Shown here piece after piece: positions 9,143 through 16,430 of a DNA stretch of 41,527 nt. The position numbers were made by a program, and so were the translations under genes. Below the pieces are notes generated by a model. That model ran no database searches, was not told where the DNA came from, and was given only the letters and a program-made list of their open reading frames with translations. Origin of the DNA: Paramicrosporidium saccamoebae (lineage: Eukaryota > Rozellomycota); assembly GCA_002794465.1 (NCBI GenBank), contig MTSL01000128.1, positions 1-41,527 of the forward strand. Reading direction: 5' to 3'. Numbering within the stretch: the first letter of the stretch is position 1; the number at the start of each line of letters is the position of its first letter.

Positions 9143-10048
9143 CTATTGATATTGAGCAATAAGTTGTTCTATATGCGGGACAAAGACCAAATGGTCAGAC
9201 AGTTGACCGAGATCAAAGGACTGTTCGTATTCAGTGTCAATAGCAACAGCGCGTCTAATACCAGTCAGTTCTGGCCGTGTTGTGGATGGAACGGCAGTAA
9301 ATTGTTGTCCATTCACCAACAATGAAAGCCGACCAGAAGCATGCCTCTGTATTTTGCCATAAAGTCCTTCAGCGGTGGTGGGCCATGCTGAGGTAGCTTC
9401 AGGTTTAGTGTTGCTTTCCAGGGACCGAAAAGCATCGATATCCATGGCATGTTCCTCGCCTGTCAGGAGAGCGCTTGGGAGGGTGTCGGGCTGGACGGTT
9501 GTATTGGATTCGTCTCGCATGACGGGTATACAAGAAGGGAGTTGCACCAAGAATAGCTTTCGTTCGCCATCCAACAGAGCCGATCCATCCAAATATACAT
9601 CATCCATGATAATGTTCCGTCCGCCTTCCGTTTTGACTATGACGTCTTCGGCGGATAAGGAAAGCAGACTGACGGGAAGATGGGCGCTCTCTATCCTCTG
9701 GGCCAGGACTTGTTCCAGATTAGAGTCTTCTTCATAATCTAAGGATGGGTTGCTATCCACCATGGTTGTTGGTTTGCTCTTTAATGTATTGGTGGTGAAA
9801 GAAGAGGTCCGAGACTTGTTGGCAGCGGCAGCAGGACCATGAGCAAAGGGACCTGACACTGCCACTGGCGTGAGGAGACCACTCCTGGGGGGATGAGGTC
9901 TTGCGGCGCCCCTTCCTCGACCTCTCCCTCGCACAGCAACCGGCTTGGGAATCTCGGGTGCCGGTGGGGTGCTACGTCGAGCGCCAGCGGCCACATTTGG
10001 AACAAACTTTGTCTTGGGGACTCCACTTCTGGAAGTATCACCCTCCAT
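9143..10048 (-). CDS. RPC53: RNA polymerase III subunit RPC4 (Rpc53)
   Basis: RPC4 pairs with RPC5 in the TFIIF-like subcomplex of RNA polymerase III, acting in initiation and termination on tRNA and 5S genes. The N-terminal KTKFVPN motif followed by ARRS (about 13-25) and the RGRGRGRG patch are typical. The conserved domain at the C-terminus has LYGKIQRHASGRLSLLVNG and ends with DLGQLSDHLVFVPHIEQL, the family's closing block. The length is 301 aa against roughly 400 in yeast, the difference being in the disordered middle. The first ATG is at 10048; an upstream in-frame TTG is not needed. It is divergent from RRP41 with only 23 bp between the start codons. Confidence 0.85.
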   Translation of the reverse strand: MEGDTSRSGVPKTKFVPNVAAGARRSTPPAPEIPKPVAVRGRGRGRGAARPHPPRSGLLTPVAVSGPFAHGPAAAANKSRTSSFTTNTLKSKPTTMVDSNPSLDYEEDSNLEQVLAQRIESAHLPVSLLSLSAEDVIVKTEGGRNIIMDDVYLDGSALLDGERKLFLVQLPSCIPVMRDESNTTVQPDTLPSALLTGEEHAMDIDAFRSLESNTKPEATSAWPTTAEGLYGKIQRHASGRLSLLVNGQQFTAVPSTTRPELTGIRRAVAIDTEYEQSFDLGQLSDHLVFVPHIEQLIAQYQ

Positions 10049-10071
10049 CGACTCGACCTGGGTGTCTATCA
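10049..10071. promoter_or_regulatory. 23-bp gap between divergent RPC4 and RRP41 starts
   Basis: Two ATGs face away from each other with 23 bases between. Promoter elements of each gene must lie in the other's transcribed or coding sequence, or the two transcripts have almost no 5' UTR. Confidence 0.55.
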
Positions 10072-10839
10072 ATGTCTCGTCTGGAATTTGTGTCTCCCGA
10101 GGGACTGCGACTGGACGGACGAAGGGCTAATGAGCTCCGTAGTCTCAGTGCCAAAATGGGCGTATTGCCGCAGGTGGACGGTTCGGCTTTATTTGAGCTC
10201 GGAAATACGCGCGTCCTTGCAACAGTCCATGGCCCCCGTGAGCCTCGACAAAAGGGCCAGGCACAGCATGATTGTGTTGCCCTCACAGCCCGTTTTCATG
10301 CGGCCACCTTTAGTTCTGTGACCGGCGAACGACGACGTATCCTCCGTCAGGACCGACGGCTCACCGAGTGGGGGCACTACATCGAGGAACTCTATTCCTC
10401 GGCCATTATCGGCTCCCTCTTTCCGCGTTCACAGATTGAGATATTTATTGAGGTGCTAAATGCCGACGGGAGTGTGCTGGCGGCAGCGATTAATGCCACA
10501 ACATTGGCACTGGTCAATGCGGGCATTCCGGTGTATGACTATGTGGTGGCCACAAGTGTGGGTCATTTGGCACAGACAGCCCTGTTGGACATTAACAGGA
10601 TGGAGGAGGGCGGGGGACGGGGAAATCCCTCCCTGACAGTGGCTGCATATGGAAGGAACCCCAACTTGACACTACTTGTTACCGGCGACACGAGAGTCGG
10701 TGCTGACAAATTAGAGAGCATGTCAGAGGTGGCCCGCAGTGGAATGAAGAAACTCTTTGACATTTTGGATGAGACAGTAGTACGACCCAATATGGAAACA
10801 ATGCTTGAATCTCGGAAATCCAATTTTACTGAACAATAA
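10072..10839 (+). CDS. RRP41: Exosome complex subunit RRP41 (Ski6/EXOSC4)
   Basis: RNase PH-like subunit of the nuclear and cytoplasmic RNA exosome ring. The 255 aa match the family. It opens with EFVSPEGLRLDGRRANELR, followed by GSALFELGNTRVLATVHGPREP, the RNase PH core. The second half shows IEIFIEVLNADGSVLAAAINA and the NPNLTLLVTGDTRV segment. I chose the ATG at 10072 (MSRLEF); in-frame upstream codons read into the neighbour's antisense and have no family similarity. Intronless. The AATAAA overlaps the stop. It shares the promoter region with RPC4, both acting in basic RNA metabolism. Confidence 0.95.
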   Translation: MSRLEFVSPEGLRLDGRRANELRSLSAKMGVLPQVDGSALFELGNTRVLATVHGPREPRQKGQAQHDCVALTARFHAATFSSVTGERRRILRQDRRLTEWGHYIEELYSSAIIGSLFPRSQIEIFIEVLNADGSVLAAAINATTLALVNAGIPVYDYVVATSVGHLAQTALLDINRMEEGGGRGNPSLTVAAYGRNPNLTLLVTGDTRVGADKLESMSEVARSGMKKLFDILDETVVRPNMETMLESRKSNFTEQ

Positions 10840-10840
10840 A
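10835..10840 (+). terminator. poly(A) signal overlapping the RRP41 stop
   Basis: AATAAA includes the TAA stop (10837-10839). Confidence 0.6.
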
Positions 10841-10968
10841 CCACCATAGAGACTTGCTGAGTGTGCATAAAAGACCCAGAAATCCCTAGTCTGTCAATAT
10901 GCGCTTTCACAGTACGTATATACTATCCGACAAAATCGCAGCTTTCATGACTGTTTATTGGAAAAGTC

Positions 10969-11642
10969 ATGACCAATCAAAATAACCGCGACTCTATGTT
11001 TCGTGCTATCCGAGACATTGGTGAGACGGGCGTGCGGAAAAGTACAGTCGATAATAGAGCCATGTGACGATCTAGTGGGCCCTTGGGTCCTTCCGCAGCG
11101 GGTCTGCGAGCTGCTGATCCTCATTCTGGTACTTTGTTTGGAATGACGCGTGACCATAGCATACCGGCGAGGAGCCAGTATGGACCCGTCTTCCGCTCCT
11201 AACCAACCTCTTCCTACTCCTTGAACGTTGGCAACGTACAATTGCCACGTCTCCTAACAATAGGGGGACTGATGGATGCATCGAACAGGTTGGCCGCAGT
11301 GGAGGAGCAGAATAGGGAGCTTGTTCGAATGCTGCTCGACATGCGCAATGTTCTGACCAAAATTACTGTGCAGGTACAGGGAAACCCGGTGGTTGAGGGT
11401 GTAGAATGAGGAATTGCAAAACGACGTGTTCGAGTTGCATAAAAGAGTTTTGGACTTGCAAGAGGATTCTTTAATGGTACTCCATGGTCATCTCGTCTCG
11501 ACGGTAGGACTCTGTGGGACGACTGCAAGGTTCATCGACTGACTCGGTCCTCACATCTGAAATTGATGGAGAAATGGGCAAGCAGCGTGCCGAGGGAACT
11601 GATTCGGCGCCTTCCACCCTTGGTCGCCTGTTCCACTTCTAA
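10969..11642 (+). CDS. Six-exon small coiled-coil protein
   Basis: A 172-residue protein rebuilt from exons 10969-11041, 11076-11128, 11160-11235, 11264-11373, 11405-11476 and 11508-11642; the exon sum is a multiple of three and all phases agree. The N-terminal part has PWVLPQRVCELLILIL followed by a leucine-rich helix (LPLLTNLFLLLERW), weakly like the start of fungal PP4 regulatory subunit R2, though I would not assign it. The middle is a long coiled coil (NRLAAVEEQNRELVRMLL through ELHKRVLDLQED). The tail is Ser/Thr/Asp-rich and ends TLGRLFHF. A downstream ATG at 10996 is an alternative start, since ATG 10969 sits on an ACCAATCA CCAAT box. AATAAA is at 11656-11661. The splice model is consistent but unproven for the two most 5' introns. 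Confidence 0.6.
11042..11075 (+). other. intron 1 of coiled-coil gene (34 nt)
   Basis: Donor GTACAG, TGACG branch-like motif, acceptor ATCTAG; phase 1. Confidence 0.5.
11129..11159 (+). other. intron 2 of coiled-coil gene (31 nt)
   Basis: Donor GTACTT, GTGACC branch-like motif, acceptor CATAG; phase 0. Confidence 0.6.
11236..11263 (+). other. intron 3 of coiled-coil gene (28 nt)
   Basis: Donor GTACAA, textbook branch CCTAAC, acceptor AATAG; phase 1. Confidence 0.7.
11374..11404 (+). other. intron 4 of coiled-coil gene (31 nt)
   Basis: Donor GTACAG, acceptor GTGTAG; phase 0. It joins two halves of one coiled coil (KITVQ to NEELQ). Confidence 0.75.
11477..11507 (+). other. intron 5 of coiled-coil gene (31 nt)
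   Basis: Donor GTACTC, TCGAC branch-like motif, acceptor CGGTAG; phase 0. It joins EDSLM to DSVGRLQ. Confidence 0.75.
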
Positions 11643-11655
11643 GACCTAAGACTAC

Positions 11656-11661
11656 AATAAA
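11656..11661 (+). terminator. poly(A) signal
   Basis: AATAAA 13 bases after the stop at 11642. Confidence 0.6.
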
Positions 11662-11880
11662 TCCCATCCAATCAACGCATTTCAATCTAAGCAGTGCTAC
11701 TGGCATCCAATAGGATTCTAATCCGTTGGTGGCCATGATTGGTGCATATCGCATAATCTGCACCAACCGGGCGGGACTTTTCGTGCGCCCAAGGCCCAAT
11801 CACGGGGTCGATTGCTTGCAATGTGCGCCAATCGCCCACGCCGTACATAAGGACATTGAACGTCCAAGGCCACACATAGT

Positions 11881-14163
11881 ATGATGTACGACAGTATTAT
11901 TTGGAAACGCACGGCACTCTTGCTGGCTGCCATGCTAGCAGCAGTCACCGCGTCTACATCACCATCACATGTCCCAGTTTTCAGAGCCGATCCTAATACT
12001 TTTGAAATCTCAACAGAGATGGTACCCGGAGCAACTTGTGATAACCCCGGGAATGCCTTCAAGAGTAAGGCAGGGGTTTGTATAGACACGCCACTTTTTA
12101 AAGATATCAAAAAGAACAGCACTGATATTATCCGGCTTATGGATAATACAGCCGACTTAGGATTCTTGTTGGCATATTTGTCCCGCTTTAGTGGGCCCTA
12201 TGTGGAATCAATCCATCATCTTGACATGAATGCAGTCTCGACATTTTTAAAGGGCCTTAGTGAAGACGCGTTACAAAGTCTCCCAGAAAGCGTCAAGAGT
12301 GGTTTCCCCCGGGAAATTGACTATCCTTATGCTAGACTCATCCCACTTATGAACAGAAATCAGACGACAAAGCTGAACAATTCTCTCGTAGCAGACGCAA
12401 TCAAGAATGCCACGACTGATGGCATCTTTCGTCGATTGGTCAACTCTCTTCATAAAGAAGTTGTCGCCGAAAATCTCGGTTTGATTAAGGAGCAGCTATT
12501 AAATAACAGAAGTGGCGTCCGTTTGTGGAAACTCGGTGAAGATGTGATGGCCTTGCTCCTCGCCGAAGATGATTTTTGCTCTGCGATTGATCCAGAGGAC
12601 ATGTTGGTGCTTGGAGAACGCAAGGAACGAGCCAAAAAGGTCTCACCCGAGTGTTTTGCTCTGGTGGACTGGACAGACTGTGAATGCGACAGCCGCATTC
12701 GCTCATTTGACGTCAAGGTATTTTCGAAGATGGAAAACGGATTGAGCAAGAGCTGTTTGAACCTTTTTACCGAGCCGATGGTCAAGGAATATGCCTCGTC
12801 CATGGCAAAGGAGGGCCAATACCACTGCCCAAACCTGGATATTCAATACTTGACCATGGCGGCTGCCAAGGGACTCAGTGATGCATGCTTCGCCAGTCCG
12901 TATATTGAGGGCAGTCAAACCCGCATACGATTTGGCCCAAAATGGCTCGTTGTAGGCGACACGGCGCTTGCAGCTCTTGGAGACGACAATCGTGCTTTTG
13001 AAAAGATCCATAAAGACGACTGGAAGTACATTACTTTGGCCCAAAAGACTGAATACCTCAAGGGCTTGGAGGATGCTTGCGGTGATCTCCCGCAAGAATT
13101 CTTCATGTACAACCGCGGAGTGAAGCTGTCAAACAAGTGCTTTGACGAGCTGGATCCCGAGGTCAAGGGCACTGCGTTCTTGTCGGCCGTGCTGGATGAT
13201 GATGTGCTCGCCTCGGTGTCTTCGATAAGCGACTGGAAGGGATTGGATTCGGACCAAAAGACAGTCGAGGGGCTCAAAATCCTGGAGCTGGCTGAGGAGG
13301 TCAAGAACATTGAAAAGATTATCTCGCTCATGTCCAGCAAGGAAGCTAATTCTGATGTCTGCAGCGAAGTAACAGACCTTAAGGATCATCCAGTGTTGCA
13401 AAAGTATTGCAGCCAAAAATGCATTGACAATCTGCCTGACAAGCTTACCTTTTCCACTCTTGCCGAGCTCAACCCACGAATCTCCCTAATGGTATCCCTT
13501 GACCAGTTCATGGAGGCAGAAAGTTCAGAGTGGAGCAGCATCAAGCCGGACCACTTCCACGCTCTCATGGCGGGCGGCAATCTGTGCAAACGTCTCAATG
13601 AGGATCATTTGAGTCAACTCACCGATGACACTATCGAAGTTATGGATGCGCAGTGTGTGTCAGAACTCGATGTGCTGGACAAATTGCCTAGTAATTTCTA
13701 CAAAGCAGTGAAGCCCCGAGCTCTTAGGAAACTGGATGCTGAGATGGCGGGTAAGCTTACGCTAGACTCGTTGAGTGACGACCAGTTTGCCGAGTTGGGA
13801 GCCGACACGGGAGATAAGCATCCTGCCACTCAATGGACCAAAGACACTATAAGTTCGTTCTCTGACACGCGCATCGCAAAGGTGGACGAGTCAACCTGGT
13901 CCCTGATGCCACCCGCTGCCTACGATGGCATCTCGGCATCCCGCATTGCAGACATTCCTGCCGACAAAATGGGCAAGATGAGTGATGCGCAGGTTAGGGG
14001 AATCCCCAACGAGGCCGTTCAGAAGCTGAGTGAGGCGCAGGCCGCAAAGATTGGAGAATCTTACCAAGGCACTGACAAGAGTCCTGTGGCCTATCTGGCG
14101 GGCGTTATTACCGATGCCAAGGTAAAGGCTGTTCTAGACAGTCGCATGCAGCCACCCGCCTAA
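11881..14163 (+). CDS. Large secreted cysteine/repeat protein, paralogue A
   Basis: A 760-residue protein with no family I recognise. Residues 1-25 are a signal peptide (KRTALLLAAMLAAVTAS core). The body is helical, made of irregular repeats of about 50-70 residues in which a cysteine pair brackets Leu/Ile-rich helices (for example SAIDPEDMLVLGE...SPECFALVD and LCKRLNEDHLSQLTD...QCVSELDVLDKLP). The C-terminal 130 residues are cysteine-free short repeats of about 11-12 residues with the theme ISASRIADIPADKMGKMSDA. There is no membrane anchor. It is clearly paralogous to the protein at 16431-18677 (shared HPA.W.........S.....V..S.W...P..AY.G.S motif). An abundant secreted or surface structural protein is plausible but is inference. 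The start is fixed by the signal peptide. Confidence 0.7.
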   Translation: MMYDSIIWKRTALLLAAMLAAVTASTSPSHVPVFRADPNTFEISTEMVPGATCDNPGNAFKSKAGVCIDTPLFKDIKKNSTDIIRLMDNTADLGFLLAYLSRFSGPYVESIHHLDMNAVSTFLKGLSEDALQSLPESVKSGFPREIDYPYARLIPLMNRNQTTKLNNSLVADAIKNATTDGIFRRLVNSLHKEVVAENLGLIKEQLLNNRSGVRLWKLGEDVMALLLAEDDFCSAIDPEDMLVLGERKERAKKVSPECFALVDWTDCECDSRIRSFDVKVFSKMENGLSKSCLNLFTEPMVKEYASSMAKEGQYHCPNLDIQYLTMAAAKGLSDACFASPYIEGSQTRIRFGPKWLVVGDTALAALGDDNRAFEKIHKDDWKYITLAQKTEYLKGLEDACGDLPQEFFMYNRGVKLSNKCFDELDPEVKGTAFLSAVLDDDVLASVSSISDWKGLDSDQKTVEGLKILELAEEVKNIEKIISLMSSKEANSDVCSEVTDLKDHPVLQKYCSQKCIDNLPDKLTFSTLAELNPRISLMVSLDQFMEAESSEWSSIKPDHFHALMAGGNLCKRLNEDHLSQLTDDTIEVMDAQCVSELDVLDKLPSNFYKAVKPRALRKLDAEMAGKLTLDSLSDDQFAELGADTGDKHPATQWTKDTISSFSDTRIAKVDESTWSLMPPAAYDGISASRIADIPADKMGKMSDAQVRGIPNEAVQKLSEAQAAKIGESYQGTDKSPVAYLAGVITDAKVKAVLDSRMQPPA

Positions 14164-14185
14164 ATGACATGCTTAGAGACTTGTA

Positions 14186-14191
14186 AATAAA
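14186..14191 (+). terminator. poly(A) signal
   Basis: AATAAA 22 bases after the stop of paralogue A. Confidence 0.6.
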
Positions 14192-14240
14192 ATTTGTCAA
14201 TATTCAAGCAATGTGGTAAGTGGTGTATAAGTGGGTGGAA

Positions 14241-14360
14241 TCAACAGTGTACAAGTAGAATTAACAGTGTACAAGTAGAATTAACAGTGTACAAGTAGAG
14301 TTAACAGTGTACAAGTAGAATTAACAGTGTACAAGTAGAGTTAACAGTGTACAAGTGGAT
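14241..14360. repeat. 20-bp tandem repeat, six copies
   Basis: Six near-identical 20-mers (TTAACAGTGTACAAGTAGAR), with a degenerate seventh just upstream at 14221-14240. It lies between the poly(A) signal of paralogue A and the 3' end of the ADCK1-like gene. Confidence 0.95.
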
Positions 14361-14457
14361 TTAGCTGGAATTTCATTTGTAAATTCAAAGCATGGCAATA
14401 CTAAAGTTATTGGCTACAAAACCAAACTTGCATCGTCAATCACAACACACTACTTAC

Positions 14458-14555
14458 TCCTTCCATACTTCACAATTCACAACTCCTTCCATACTTCACA
14501 ATTCACACTTCACACTTCACAATTCACAATTCATAATTCACAGTTTACAATTCAC
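14458..14555. repeat. degenerate TTCACA/ATTCACA tandem repeat
   Basis: Short imperfect units of TTCACAATTCACA and CTTCCATACTTCACA. It ends just before the stop codon of the minus-strand kinase gene. Confidence 0.8.
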
Positions 14556-14558
14556 AGG

Positions 14559-16145
14559 TTACAGTTTATATAGAAAGCGTAGGTAAATGTCTAAGAGGTA
14601 CAGTTTAAGATGCAAATAACAGCGTCGCAAGAAGGAATCACCCACTACATCCAGACAGTAATGGGCCATAATGGTAAATGTGCGGGAAGGCTCATCTGGA
14701 CGAGCCAAGGCACGCTCCAAATGACGCAGCAGATCATTCGTCTTTAGAACTAACAATAGCTGTCTCGGCACACGCGCAAGTAGCTCCGCCACTTGACCCA
14801 AATATTCTGGAGCTTTGGCCAGAATTTCAGCGCGCTCGGAGGCGCTGCGTGGTGCCACCAGACCGCCTGTTGATATAGTCTGCCAGGACCGCTGCGTTAG
14901 GATGCATGAAAACAGACGATGTGCATCACCTCCTCCTAGTCGTTCTGCATAATGTTTCATTTGGACTTCGTCGGCCTCAAGAACCGATTTCCAAAGCCCA
15001 GCAAAGTCGTGGCGAAAGACATCGGAGAGTTCACGATACAGACCGTGATCAATGACAACGAGCTCAAAAGGCTGACGCCATAGACGGAAAAGACTCCAAC
15101 CACTAGACAATGGTCTCGGACGGACAAGCAGATTCCCTGGATGAGGATCGCAATGCACAAAGCCATGGATAAATATCATTTCAGAGAATACCTGTGTAAT
15201 CAAAGAGGAGACTTGATGGGGATCAATGGAATTTTGCTCCATGAAGCGTCGATCAGTCGCCTTGGCACCAGGCAGATATTCCATGGTCAGCACTCGTTTA
15301 CTGGTAAAGTCCCAATGCACTTTGGGGATTCGCACCACTGTCCCAGGTCCAGAGAGGGACGTCCGACCATAATGTTGAAGATTTTTCAATAGACGTTCTG
15401 AATTATGTCCTTCGTGGACAAAATCGAGCTCCTTGGGCAGATTCGTCTTCATCTCCTCGGCAACCCAATTCAAGTCGAATTCGGGGAATATCCTGCGAAC
15501 CACCTTGACCGCTGTGGCTATGACAAACATGTCAGAGTCCATATGTGATTGTAATCGACGATGTTGCACCTTGACAGCCACCTCTTCACCCGTGTCTCTT
15601 AGCACGGCTCGATGGACCTGCGCCAATGAAGCAGCCCCAATGGGCGTCACGTCAAAGGTGGAGAATACTTTATGCATTGGACATCCAAATTCGTCCAGTA
15701 TGACATGCGCCACTTCTGCCAAACTGCTCTGAGGAGCAGCATTCTGTAGGACGGCCATTTTCGAGGAATATTCGGGTGGCAGGATATACTCTAGCGCGGC
15801 CAGATGTTGGCCCACCTTGATGTAGATGCCACCGTTCTGCTGGAAGAGCAACAAGAGACGTTGCGCGCCCCTCATGTGCACCTTGTTGCGTCTCCGTCGC
15901 CATTCTTCCTCTCCAAGCGGGTGGAGGTCGACAGCCCGTGGGAAGTGTCGTTTATAATCGAGCGAAATGAGGCCGACTGTAAAGGCCGTGCGTGTAGCCC
16001 GACCCACTGTCCGTCCAAAGAATGCTATCTCAGGCCAGTAATATGCACACGCCCCAGCGCCTACCACTACAGTCGTACCGGATACCACCAGTCTCCTAAA
16101 GCGAACGTTGGTGAAGAGTCGGACTAGTCTGGGAAAAGTTGTCAT
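14559..16145 (-). CDS. ABC1/ADCK1-type atypical kinase (mitochondrial)
   Basis: UbiB/ABC1 family protein closest in layout to ADCK1/yeast Mcp2, inner-membrane mitochondrial proteins linked to lipid balance. From the ATG at 16145 it has 528 aa (an upstream TTG is not used). It has a basic N-terminus and a hydrophobic segment (about 19-37). The family KxGQ motif is in GGIYIKVGQHLA at about 110-113. The alanine-rich nucleotide loop is PIGAASLAQVHRA, the invariant lysine is in VAVKVQHR, the catalytic block is HCDPHPGNLLV and the metal-binding block is VVIDHGLYREL. All key residues are present. It is divergent from the secreted paralogue B with a 285-bp promoter between. Confidence 0.9.
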   Translation of the reverse strand: MTTFPRLVRLFTNVRFRRLVVSGTTVVVGAGACAYYWPEIAFFGRTVGRATRTAFTVGLISLDYKRHFPRAVDLHPLGEEEWRRRRNKVHMRGAQRLLLLFQQNGGIYIKVGQHLAALEYILPPEYSSKMAVLQNAAPQSSLAEVAHVILDEFGCPMHKVFSTFDVTPIGAASLAQVHRAVLRDTGEEVAVKVQHRRLQSHMDSDMFVIATAVKVVRRIFPEFDLNWVAEEMKTNLPKELDFVHEGHNSERLLKNLQHYGRTSLSGPGTVVRIPKVHWDFTSKRVLTMEYLPGAKATDRRFMEQNSIDPHQVSSLITQVFSEMIFIHGFVHCDPHPGNLLVRPRPLSSGWSLFRLWRQPFELVVIDHGLYRELSDVFRHDFAGLWKSVLEADEVQMKHYAERLGGGDAHRLFSCILTQRSWQTISTGGLVAPRSASERAEILAKAPEYLGQVAELLARVPRQLLLVLKTNDLLRHLERALARPDEPSRTFTIMAHYCLDVVGDSFLRRCYLHLKLYLLDIYLRFLYKL

Positions 16146-16430
16146 CCCGTCCAATCACCACCCACCACGGCCATCATGTCCTGATTGGATGACAAGGCAA
16201 ACTTGTGCATTTTAGAGACAATGGATGGATCTATCACTATTGGAGCAATTAAATGTTCACGCAGACTCGTTCCAATCAGTCGCGGGGTTTGATGCGCACA
16301 ACTACCAATTGTTCGGAATGAGCAGTCCGCCTTGCACCAATTACACTGCGCGTGCACACTGTTTCGCACCAATCGTGGCATTCACAGAGTTGGCGTATAA
16401 AGGCAGACGTCGTTCGTCGCAACCACTGCG
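16146..16430. promoter_or_regulatory. divergent promoter, multiple CCAAT boxes and a TATA box
   Basis: CCAAT motifs at 16151, 16272, 16337 and 16369 (+) and an inverted one at 16184. TATAAAG at 16396-16402 is about 30 bases before the ATG of paralogue B, an orthodox TATA position if the 5' UTR is very short. Confidence 0.6.

Noticed and set aside
9901-10071. N-terminal extension of RRP41 to 9901
   Set aside because: The extra residues are antisense to RPC4, unlike any RRP41 start, and the ATG at 10072 matches the family N-terminus.
10945-11241. 98-codon minus-strand frame
   Set aside because: It lies opposite the six-exon gene and shows no motif. The plus-strand intron signals and phases explain the region better.
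14241-14360. CRISPR-like look of the 20-bp repeats
   Set aside because: The units are directly adjacent with no spacers, and the setting is eukaryotic.
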